Below, one piece after another: positions 1-7,447 of a DNA stretch of 64,000 bases. Source of the stretch: Planctomycetales bacterium (GTDB taxonomy: Bacteria > Planctomycetota > Planctomycetia > Isosphaerales > Isosphaeraceae). Numbering within the stretch: the first letter of the stretch is position 1; every line of letters starts with the position of its first letter. The stretch covers positions 1-64,000 of the forward strand of contig DAIDHX010000146.1 in NCBI GenBank assembly GCA_027451885.1, in the 5' to 3' direction. The translations under genes and the position numbers were made by a program. The notes under the pieces are model-generated. The model saw nothing but the letters and a program-made list of their open reading frames with translations, had not been told where the DNA came from and did not search any database.

Positions 1-2040
1 GATGAACTGCGAGATGATCGCCTTCGACGCCAGGCTCGAGCCGTTGTCGATATTGATCTGGCTGTAGATCGGATAAGTGGTGGGGTAGATCCACTGAATG
101 TAATTGGTGGCGTCGTTGTTCGTGTCGGCCGCTGTGTAGGCATTATTCAGGCTGCCCACCACCGGCAAGGGATAGTAATAACCCACGCCGCTCGTTTGTG
201 CCTGGTTCACGTCAACCGGCAGGGTCGAGGTTGAGACCTGGCCAACGGTGGGGAGCGTGGTCGTGACCTGGAAGACGTAATTCGTGCCGCTCGAGAGCGT
301 GGGGAGCGCGATCTGGTCGAACACCGCCAGCCCATTGACCGCGTTGACGGTGACAGGATTGAAGGTCACGCCCGCGGGTCCGCTCTGGAGCGACAGCGTC
401 ACCTGCCCGGTGAAGCCGCTGTCGACGTTGCCATATGAGTCCTCCACGGCCGCGACGGTGCCGAAGTAACCGCCTTGCACGACATTGACCGGCGGCTGGA
501 TGGTCACCGCGACCTGGGAGGGCAGGCCGTAGGCCGCAAGCGCTGGGATCAGGTTGTTGGCCATCGGCGTGCCGATGCCGGTCACCAGATCGTAGCCTGG
601 GCCTGCACTGTAGCCGTTGTTGCCCGTGGTAATATCGTGATAGTTGGTTGTGTAGTTCTGGAGCGCGTAGAGCCCAGGAAGAGTCTGATTGGGACCGTTC
701 AGGTTGCCCGCGCCCAGGAGAGTGTGGCCCTGGTCCGCGATGGCGATCATGCCCGCCCAGGATGGGGAGGCCCAGCTTGTGCCGCCAATCACACCCCAGC
801 CCCCCAGGGCCGAGGCGCTATAAACCGCGGCGCCGGTGTTGGGATCCGCCGCGCTGGACACGTCAGGCGTAGTTCGACCACCGGTATTCTGCACACCTTG
901 CTGCCAGCTTGGCTCCGAAAACGCGCTCGAGATACCGCCGCCCGACGCGCACGACGGGCAGTATGAATCGTTGCCGTAGCTCCAGCCGGTCTCGCTCTGC
1001 CAGTTCGTGCCGCTGACGTTGAGCGTGGTGCCGCCGACGGCCACGACGTTGGGTGAAGCCGAAGGAAAGAGAGGACCGGCATACGGGCCAACATAGCTCG
1101 TAGTCGCGCCGTGATCACCCGATGAGGCCAGGAAGGTCACGCCGGGATTGATCGCCAGAGCACCCTGAAGGTACTTGGCGTCGAGCGATTGCTCGAACGA
1201 TTGATTGCCGGAGTAGTCGAAATTGAGCCCAAAGCTCATTGAGACAACCGACGCACCGACGACCGTGGCCGCGGAATAGGCCCCGGTCATCAAGTTCGTA
1301 AAGCTCGAGCTGTTGGTCTCGACAAGAACAATGTTCGCCGCGGGGGCCATGGCGTGGGCCCACTCGACATCGAGCGCGATTTCCGTACCCCAGCCCAGGT
1401 CGCCCGGCCCCGGGTTTGTGGAGGAAATCGGTTTGCCATCCTGCGTCACCTGGGTGAAGCTCGCCGGCGCGGGGAGGCCGAAATAGGAGTCGAACGTCGC
1501 CAGGTCGCTGGCGATCGTCGGATTGGTACCCGCGTCAACCACCGCGATGGTTTCACCAGCACCATTGCCCGGGGTCGAACCGAACATGATGTTGTTCACC
1601 CCGTACGCGCCGGCGAGCTGCGCAGGAGTGATTCCACCGCCAGGTCCCGTACCTGCAAGCGGCGAAGCCCCGGAGGCTGGAGCCGTGTTCCGGTTTGGAA
1701 ACACGACGTACTGAGGCCGAGCGTAGAGGGCTCCCACAGCTTGCCCCGGAGTGGGGGTCTGTCCCGGATTCTTGAGATAGGGGTAAAGAGCAACCGGCAA
1801 ATTGTTCGTGAAATTCCACGGCGAAAGAGCCGTGTTCTTGGTGATCGTCCCCTGATCAGGAATGGAAGAAAGATAGGTCTGCGGATTGGGAGGAGTGATG
1901 TATTTCGGCCCAGGCAGAAGTGGGTCCATCTGCGACAAGACGAGCCGGACCTCGAGGTTTTCAATCACAGGACGCTGCGTCCTGCGCGAGCGCTTCGAAC
2001 CTGGACCCTGGGAATGTGAGCTGGAGTTGCGACGTGCCAT
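1..2040 (-). CDS. sedolisin-family (S53) serine-carboxyl peptidase, secreted, C-terminus cut by window edge
   Basis: Reading the minus strand from an ATG preceded by AAGGAAG gives 680 codons that stay open to the window edge, so the C-terminus is missing. Residues 25-36 (VIENLEVRLVLS) resemble the LEPRxLL-like N-terminal motif of planctomycete exported proteins. The peptidase domain spans about residues 138-500. It carries the sedolisin Glu/Asp pair (E220, D224 in GTEIALDVEW), the oxyanion Asp (D309 in SSGDHG) and the nucleophile S422 in GGTSWASP. A calcium-type loop follows (HDI at 468-470, GPGYDLVTGIG near 480-490). After about residue 508 an Ig-like stretch begins. The region before the catalytic domain, about 137 residues, looks short for a pro-kumamolisin propeptide. 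Expected role: extracellular acid-active endopeptidase. Family call is firm; substrate unknown. Confidence 0.9.
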   Translation of the reverse strand, partial: MARRNSSSHSQGPGSKRSRRTQRPVIENLEVRLVLSQMDPLLPGPKYITPPNPQTYLSSIPDQGTITKNTALSPWNFTNNLPVALYPYLKNPGQTPTPGQAVGALYARPQYVVFPNRNTAPASGASPLAGTGPGGGITPAQLAGAYGVNNIMFGSTPGNGAGETIAVVDAGTNPTIASDLATFDSYFGLPAPASFTQVTQDGKPISSTNPGPGDLGWGTEIALDVEWAHAMAPAANIVLVETNSSSFTNLMTGAYSAATVVGASVVSMSFGLNFDYSGNQSFEQSLDAKYLQGALAINPGVTFLASSGDHGATTSYVGPYAGPLFPSASPNVVAVGGTTLNVSGTNWQSETGWSYGNDSYCPSCASGGGISSAFSEPSWQQGVQNTGGRTTPDVSSAADPNTGAAVYSASALGGWGVIGGTSWASPSWAGMIAIADQGHTLLGAGNLNGPNQTLPGLYALQNYTTNYHDITTGNNGYSAGPGYDLVTGIGTPMANNLIPALAAYGLPSQVAVTIQPPVNVVQGGYFGTVAAVEDSYGNVDSGFTGQVTLSLQSGPAGVTFNPVTVNAVNGLAVFDQIALPTLSSGTNYVFQVTTTLPTVGQVSTSTLPVDVNQAQTSGVGYYYPLPVVGSLNNAYTAADTNNDATNYIQWIYPTTYPIYSQINIDNGSSLASKAIISQFI

Positions 2041-2473
2041 GGTGCTGCTTCCTTGAGGTATGAACCGAATTTGGAAAGCGGGCTCAACTTCCCAAATCCC
2101 TGGTCGATCCGAGAAACTGAATGTGAATCAAACGAAGCAAATTCATCTGGCGATCGAGAGTCGGAAATCTCTCGAGCCATCCTTGAAAGCACACAATCTT
2201 GTGAAACTCAAACTCTCCAGATCCGTCGACTTCGTCGGACCTGCTCGATCGAGTGCAAAACTCCCTGTCTGTGCCGAGAAACATTCACGAGTGCGTTCAG
2301 CGCCCTCGTGGGCGTATCGCGCCGGATTGCGTCCGCTACATCCGAGAAACAACGATTTGACCGAAGACTCGGATCTACAAGCGACGCGTCAATTTCGTCC
2401 CGTTCCGTTTCGAAGTCAATTGACTACTGGCGCTCGACGTCAATCTTTTCCGTTTCCTTGCAGAGCCGTGTTG

Positions 2474-2517
2474 CAAAAAAACAACACGCCCAACCTAGCT
2501 TCATTCTTGCGTGTTGT
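2474..2517 (-). terminator. rho-independent terminator downstream of thrC
   Basis: A perfect 9-bp inverted repeat (ACAACACGC at 2481-2489, GCGTGTTGT at 2509-2517) with a 19-nt loop is followed on the minus strand by seven T residues. The polarity fits termination of the minus-strand thrC transcript, about 240 nt after its stop codon, before the sedolisin gene. Confidence 0.75.
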
Positions 2518-2565
2518 CCTAAGTCGTTTTCTCAAGAATTGTTTAGGACCACGATATTGTTAACT

Positions 2566-2594
2566 TTGGCACATGCTTGCATGCGTGCTATGCA
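2566..2594 (+). promoter_or_regulatory. sigma-70-like promoter for a small plus-strand gene
   Basis: TTGGCA (2566-2571) and TATGCA (2589-2594) are separated by exactly 17 nt. They match the sigma-70 consensus at 5 of 6 and 4 of 6 positions. The predicted start site lies about 75 nt before an ATG with a strong ribosome binding site. The spacer is rich in TGC repeats and contains GCATGC. Confidence 0.4.
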
Positions 2595-2675
2595 ATCGGT
2601 CGCTTCGACGCAAGATATGCGTTGTCCCAACTCAGGGCGTCCCCATGAAACGGACGTAGAAAAGGAGAATCGTCG

Positions 2676-2798
2676 ATGCCTGGCGGGTTGGGCACAAAGC
2701 ACAGCGGGCATTCAGATATGAATGACTGTGTACCGAAGCGAGGCGCCTGCGGATTGAGCCTAGAGCCCTCCAGCCAGAGCGTTTCGAATTGTCGGTAA
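2676..2798 (+). CDS. possible small protein, 40 residues
   Basis: The ATG is preceded by AAAGGAG (2661-2667) at 8-nt spacing, one of the better ribosome binding sites in the window, and by a plausible promoter. The product begins MPGGLGTKHSG, has Cys at 18, 25 and 39, no membrane segment and no signal peptide. The last 39 nt run antisense to the 3' end of thrC. I do not recognise it. It could be a genuine small protein, or the reading frame could be incidental to an antisense RNA acting on thrC. The call rests only on the promoter, binding site and frame. Confidence 0.35.
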   Translation: MPGGLGTKHSGHSDMNDCVPKRGACGLSLEPSSQSVSNCR

Positions 2799-4028
2799 GT
2801 ATTTTTCGGCCGAGGCGGTGTTCACGAGGATGACTCGGTCGTTGTTTCGAATCAGGCCTCGATCCGCAATTTCTGGGAGAGCTGCGAGGGTTGCCGCCCC
2901 TTCTGGCGACCAGGCGAAGCGGTGGTCACGCCAGGATTCCTGGATGGTGTGGAGAATGCGTTCGTCATCGATCTCGAGGACGGCGCCGCCACTGTTTCTC
3001 ACGACTGAGAGGACGTTCTTGTGGCCAACGTTCCGAGCGACGTTGAGGCCTGTGGCGATCGTCTTTCCTGGCGGCAAGGGGTTGATGTCGGCTGCGCCTT
3101 CCTGAAAAGCTCGAAAAAGAGGAGTACTTGCGACCGACTGAACGCAGATCATACGCGGGCGACCAGAGCCGACGAGGCCGAGTGCCTCGAGCTCGTCAAA
3201 TGCCTTGGCCATACCCACGACGCCTGTACCGCCGCCGGTGGGGTAAACGATCACGTCCGGCAGCAGCCATTTGCGAGCCGCAAGCCGTTCGCTTGCGGGT
3301 TCGGCCATCTCGAGCCCCAGTGTTTTCTTGCCCTCCGTGCGCCAGCCAGGCTCCTGGAAAGTCGCGACGTTCAGGAAACCCCGCGGCACGAGTACGTCGC
3401 GCACGCGCTGCCCACACTCAATGATCGAGCCCTGGACGAGCTCCAGAGTCACGCGGTCGGGATAGAGGTGGGAGAGCGCAGCGACACGCCCAAGAACCGG
3501 CAGGTCAGTATCGGGCGACATGACGACGACCGCTTCGAGCCCCGCGGCAACCGCATATTCCGCGAGGGAATCGCCTGCATTCCCCTGAGTCGGCACGGCC
3601 AGGCGATTCGCGCCCAGGGATCTGGCCATGGAGACGACCATCGTCATGCCACGATCCTTGAAGGACAGTGTGGGATTGGCACCAAATCCTGAGTGCGGTT
3701 TGCCCTCATCTTTGATCTCGAGCCGGCAGCCAAGCTTGCGCGCGAGCGGATGTTCGAATGGAATTGAAGGGGTGCAACCTTCACCCAGGGAGACGATCGA
3801 CGCGCGGTCCTGATCGTCGTCCCAGTCGAGCGGGAGCAAACCGCCAAAGCGCCAGAGGTTCTTACGCTCGGGAGTCCACCAGCCGTCGCGCCCCCGCGCG
3901 TGCTTGAGCCGGTCCAGGTCGAGGGCAATTTGGACGGGCCGGCCATCCTTCTCGCAAAGATTCATCACGCGATCGGCCGGGTAGGTGGCGCCGCATTCCG
4001 AACAGAACAGATGTGAAACAAAGCTCAT
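2760..4028 (-). CDS. thrC: threonine synthase
   Basis: A PLP enzyme of 422 residues that converts O-phosphohomoserine to threonine, the last step of threonine synthesis, in the cytoplasm. It starts with a short zinc-ribbon-like segment (CSECG near residue 9, second Cys near 25), typical of the longer bacterial and archaeal threonine synthases. The PLP lysine sits in TLSFKDRGMT (about residue 125), and the phosphate-binding Gly-rich loop is PTGGGTGVVGMAKAF. The ATG has GGGAG upstream. It is the last gene of a minus-strand run with the two M16 peptidases (48-nt gap), and a terminator follows. Threonine synthase is favoured over cysteate synthase or threonine dehydratase because of the N-terminal ribbon and the overall motif set. 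Confidence 0.9.
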   Translation of the reverse strand: MSFVSHLFCSECGATYPADRVMNLCEKDGRPVQIALDLDRLKHARGRDGWWTPERKNLWRFGGLLPLDWDDDQDRASIVSLGEGCTPSIPFEHPLARKLGCRLEIKDEGKPHSGFGANPTLSFKDRGMTMVVSMARSLGANRLAVPTQGNAGDSLAEYAVAAGLEAVVVMSPDTDLPVLGRVAALSHLYPDRVTLELVQGSIIECGQRVRDVLVPRGFLNVATFQEPGWRTEGKKTLGLEMAEPASERLAARKWLLPDVIVYPTGGGTGVVGMAKAFDELEALGLVGSGRPRMICVQSVASTPLFRAFQEGAADINPLPPGKTIATGLNVARNVGHKNVLSVVRNSGGAVLEIDDERILHTIQESWRDHRFAWSPEGAATLAALPEIADRGLIRNNDRVILVNTASAEKYLPTIRNALAGGL

Positions 4029-4076
4029 ATCAGCTCCCGGCGGCGAGTGTTCGGAACCGGAGGGTTCTACCTGCGC

Positions 4077-5315
4077 CTAGCATTTTGGTGCGGAGTGAGT
4101 GAGTGGGCCGACCGACGCAATTGTGGGGGGCCAGAGTGGCCATTGGGCGTGGACGTGTTCAACATCTTCACGAGTGACCTTGGAATAGAGCTCGAGCTCA
4201 TCCTCGACGGACTGATACTTGCGGTGATACATCCAGTGGAAGCCGAGCGTGGCAAGGCGCCCCATGGGACGTTCACCGCGGAGCACAGCCCGAGCAAGGA
4301 CTTTGTTCTTGGCCTGTGCGAGCTCGAGCTCAGAGAGGTCGAGGTTCACGCCGGGGCGATAGACCTCGGCGATCGTCTTGAGGTTCTCCACGACCGATTC
4401 GGGCTCGCAAGACAGGAACGTGTAGAACGCGCCTGCCTGGTTGTAATCCTGGTAGGTGAGCTCAGCACCATCCGCCCGCCCGGGATCGATGAGCGACCAG
4501 TAGAGCCGCGACCCTGTATGATCGCCCAGGATGGCTGCCAGCAGGCTGGCGGCATGACGAAGGTTCGATTCCAGCGGCGGCGCATCGCTCACGCCCACGA
4601 TGGTTTGCTGATGGTCCTCGGGACGCTTGATCGATTGAAACTGGCGAGTCCCAGCGGCGGGTGAGAGGAACCGATTGGCTGGAGGGCCCTCCCATGAGCC
4701 GCAACGTCTCTGAGCAAGCTCCAGGGTTTCCGCCCAGGAGCTTGCGCCAGCAAAGGCGAGGACGATGTTTGAAGGGCTGTAGCGGTTTTGGAAATAAGCC
4801 CGCATCTGATCGGCGGAAAGTGCCTCGATCGACTCCACGGTTCCCAGAATACTGTTGCCGAGCGGATGTTCGCGAAAATGGGCCGACTTCGCCGCCTCGT
4901 AGGCGACGGACATGGGATTATCCAGGTACATGCGAATTTCTTCAATGATCACTTGCTTTTCTGTTTGGAAGTCATCCTCGCGCAGGCTGGGACGAAGGAT
5001 GTCGGCAAGCACATCGAAGGCGGGGTCGAGGTACTCTGGCAGGCAGGAGACGTAATAGAGCGTGTCCTCTTCAGAGGTTTGAGCGTTGTGACGGGCACCG
5101 ACCTTGTCGAAATCGCGATTGACGGCAAGCGCATCACGCCTCGGGGTCCCTTTGAAGGTCATGTGTTCGAGGAAATGCGAGACGCCGGCGAGGTCGCGGG
5201 TTTCGTCCCGGCTCCCGGTTTTCACGAAGAAGCCGGCGGCGACGGAGTAAGCTCGATCGTCAAGCTCGGCCACGATTTCGAGCCCGTTTTCGAGTGTTTC
5301 GTGATGAAACGGCAT
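4077..5315 (-). CDS. M16B zinc peptidase, catalytic partner
   Basis: A pitrilysin/insulinase-type peptidase of 412 residues. The inverted zinc motif HFLEH is at residues 47-51, with the third ligand in the EKQVIIEEI segment about 76 residues on. The C-terminal half (LYWSLIDPGRADG) lacks the Arg/Tyr pair that M16B complexes use for substrate binding. It sits 49 nt downstream of a second M16 gene with the opposite pattern. Family knowledge says such adjacent M16B genes form a heterodimer, one subunit holding zinc and the other the Arg/Tyr pair, as in mitochondrial processing peptidase. No signal peptide is evident, so it is probably cytoplasmic. Substrate unknown. Confidence 0.88.
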   Translation of the reverse strand: MPFHHETLENGLEIVAELDDRAYSVAAGFFVKTGSRDETRDLAGVSHFLEHMTFKGTPRRDALAVNRDFDKVGARHNAQTSEEDTLYYVSCLPEYLDPAFDVLADILRPSLREDDFQTEKQVIIEEIRMYLDNPMSVAYEAAKSAHFREHPLGNSILGTVESIEALSADQMRAYFQNRYSPSNIVLAFAGASSWAETLELAQRRCGSWEGPPANRFLSPAAGTRQFQSIKRPEDHQQTIVGVSDAPPLESNLRHAASLLAAILGDHTGSRLYWSLIDPGRADGAELTYQDYNQAGAFYTFLSCEPESVVENLKTIAEVYRPGVNLDLSELELAQAKNKVLARAVLRGERPMGRLATLGFHWMYHRKYQSVEDELELYSKVTREDVEHVHAQWPLWPPTIASVGPLTHSAPKC

Positions 5316-5364
5316 CAGCGGCGTTCCCGTTTGCGGAGGTTTATGATCGATCGTGGTCCTGGCT

Positions 5365-6633
5365 TCAGGATTGCGGCGGTTGTTTGAGCGGGGCTGGACC
5401 GAGGGTCAGGATCGTGGGATCGAGCCGCGCGAGCTTTGCAGCGTGCTCGGACACGGAATCGGTAGTCAGGGCGTTGAATCCGGCGGCGATCTCCTCCAGG
5501 GGGCGCACCCGGCCGAGGCAGTACCAATCGCCGGCGAGCGCGGCGGAGCGGCTGATGCTCGACTCCTGGGCCATGACAAGCGCGCTTTTGAGCCCTGCGC
5601 GCATGGTTTCGAGCTCGTCAGGCTCGATTCCATCGTGGGCCAGTCTGGCGATCTCGCCGAGCATGACGTCGAGCGTTTCCTGAGCACGTTCGGGGGTCGA
5701 GCCGGCGTGACAGATCATGGCCGCGCGGTCGCGCTGGCCGTCGTAGGTTGAGTAAACCGAGTAACAAAGCCCGCGTTTCTCTCGGACCTCGGTGAAGAGC
5801 CGGGCAGAAGAATAGCCGCCGAGGATGGCTGAGACCGCGCGGGCGAGATAGGCATCGGGACTGGCGGCATTGGCGGCCGGATAGGCGAGTGCGATCTGCG
5901 TTTGCTGTGTTTCGCGTGGGATGTGATCTCTGCGCGGGCCGGTGGAGTGTTCGGCAACGTCCTGTGGCGGCTGCGGCGCCCAGTTCCCAAAGAGTTGCTC
6001 AGCGAGCGCACGGATCTCAGCAGGATCGATCGCACCGGCGACGCCCAAAATCGCGCCGTTGGGTCTGTAGTTCATGCTGCGGAAGGCGCGGAGTTGGTCC
6101 GGCTCAAGCGCAGCGACTCCTTCGGGCGTTCCGGCCGAGGAACGGCCCCATGGGTCGGGAAAATGGCGGCGGCGCAGCTCATGGACGATCTTCGCGCCAG
6201 GATCGTCTTCCAGGCTCTTGAGAGATTGCAGGCAGAGCGCTCGGATGGGATCCACCGCTTCGTCATCGAGGTGCGGGCGAAGGACCATATCAGCGCAGAT
6301 TTCGAGGGCGGCTCCAAGGTTCCGACCAAGTGTGGCCACGGCAAGGGACGTGTGAAGGGTCTGGGCACTTTCGGAGTGGCTGGCGCCGAGATTATCCAGA
6401 TCCGCCAGGAGCGCTCGGGCATCGCGTGGTCCTGCGCCCCGGCTAATCCACTCCGCGGTCATCACCGCCGCGCCCAGGCCGGTTGTGGCATTGCCGCTCT
6501 CGTGTGCGGCCCCAGCCGGCAACAGCATGGTAAATGCCGCGGAACGGACGCTCGGCATCGTTTCGGTGACAAGCACAAGCCCATTCGCCAAAACGTGGTG
6601 CTCAATCCTCGATCTCGACGACGCCACAGTCAC
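5365..6633 (-). CDS. M16B peptidase homologue, non-catalytic partner
   Basis: A 422-residue M16 homologue. Where the zinc motif should lie the sequence reads TTGLGAAVMTAEWISRG, so all three ligands are absent. The C-terminal domain keeps the Arg/Tyr pair in REKRGLCYSV (R284, Y291), the feature missing from the neighbouring catalytic subunit. It is the first gene of the minus-strand run M16-M16-thrC. The likely role is substrate-binding subunit of a heterodimeric peptidase. The two-gene arrangement is common in bacteria; joining it to thrC is probably positional rather than functional. Confidence 0.85.
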   Translation of the reverse strand: MTVASSRSRIEHHVLANGLVLVTETMPSVRSAAFTMLLPAGAAHESGNATTGLGAAVMTAEWISRGAGPRDARALLADLDNLGASHSESAQTLHTSLAVATLGRNLGAALEICADMVLRPHLDDEAVDPIRALCLQSLKSLEDDPGAKIVHELRRRHFPDPWGRSSAGTPEGVAALEPDQLRAFRSMNYRPNGAILGVAGAIDPAEIRALAEQLFGNWAPQPPQDVAEHSTGPRRDHIPRETQQTQIALAYPAANAASPDAYLARAVSAILGGYSSARLFTEVREKRGLCYSVYSTYDGQRDRAAMICHAGSTPERAQETLDVMLGEIARLAHDGIEPDELETMRAGLKSALVMAQESSISRSAALAGDWYCLGRVRPLEEIAAGFNALTTDSVSEHAAKLARLDPTILTLGPAPLKQPPQS

Positions 6634-6822
6634 CTCTCGCGCATCATTCCAGGCGCCGCCCGTGGGGGCGTCCTCGTGCCATCACCGTGGCCTGATCCAC
6701 CCGAACGACCCAGGGCGGAAGGGCCTCTGCCACAATCTACCTGTTCAGAATACCAGAATCGATTACGGGGATTGAAGGCGAATCATCCGCCTGTGCGGCA
6801 AAAGCAACCAAAACCCTGGAGA

Positions 6823-7323
6823 TCAAAGCGCCACGGCCTTGTACAGCGTCTTCGAACGATGAAAACCAAGGTCTCGATACAGTTTCACCGCGGCAGCGTT
6901 CTCGGCTGTGACTTCAAGATAAGCACGAGGCAGGCCAACGCGACGAAACCCCTCGAGCGCGCGGCCCAAAAGGGCGCGTCCAAGCCCTCGACCACGATAT
7001 TCCGGCAAGACTCCAACATTCTGGATCGCGCCGATCGGCCCCTTGTCCATAACCCCCTGGACCGTGCCCACGTATCCGCTGGAGCTGGCAATCAGCCAGG
7101 TAGCCTCAGGAAGGAAGCCTGGTTTGCGGCGGATCTCGAACATGAGGCGGCGGCAGCCGTGGGGATCACCAAGCGCGGGGAAGACGGCGGCGTCGATTTC
7201 GCCCGCGAAGCACTTGTATTTGACCGCTGCGTGGTCGTCGATCAGGGAATCGTGCCACGGAACCCAGGAAAATCCTTCGGGAAGCCGCGAGGATGGGATG
7301 ATCCCACCCAGGTCGATCTCCAT
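6823..7323 (-). CDS. GNAT-family N-acetyltransferase
   Basis: A 166-residue acetyl-CoA-dependent acyltransferase. The signature motif A is NVGVLPEYRGRGLG (about 102-115), followed by the motif B region ending LYRDLGFHRSKTLYKAV. I chose the ATG at 7323 because AAGAGG lies 6 nt upstream. An in-frame ATG at 7353 and a TTG at 7401 lack such a site. The N-terminal 70 residues are not a canonical GNAT half and could hold the substrate site. Acceptor unknown (protein, amine or small molecule). It lies between the transporter and the M16 pair on the same strand, with gaps of 124 and 189 nt, so co-transcription is uncertain. Confidence 0.82.
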   Translation of the reverse strand: MEIDLGGIIPSSRLPEGFSWVPWHDSLIDDHAAVKYKCFAGEIDAAVFPALGDPHGCRRLMFEIRRKPGFLPEATWLIASSSGYVGTVQGVMDKGPIGAIQNVGVLPEYRGRGLGRALLGRALEGFRRVGLPRAYLEVTAENAAAVKLYRDLGFHRSKTLYKAVAL

Positions 7324-7447
7324 CCGGAACCTCTTGAAATAGGTTGTCGACATGGCACGACGACGCCCGGGTGAGCCGCCGCAGCGCTCTGCGCTGCCCA
7401 ATCAGGCCGGCGCGGGATTATATGACGCCTGAGCGGGAGTGGTCAAT

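Larger units (their letters stand above)
2041..2675. other. intergenic region, mostly non-coding
   Basis: This stretch separates the divergently placed ends of the sedolisin gene and threonine synthase. It holds a minus-strand terminator hairpin and, further right, a plus-strand promoter; both are listed separately. An open frame covering most of it on the plus strand is rich in Ser, Arg and Cys, has no recognisable domain and looks spurious. I see no RNA gene in it. Confidence 0.5.

Noticed and set aside
2053-2721. Open frame of about 220 codons on the plus strand between the sedolisin and thrC genes
   Set aside because: Composition is Ser/Arg/Cys-heavy with no domain, no ribosome binding site, and it crosses a terminator hairpin.
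5902-7374. 490-codon open frame on the plus strand across the M16 and GNAT genes
   Set aside because: Antisense to three well-supported genes in GC-rich DNA; no domain or start signal.
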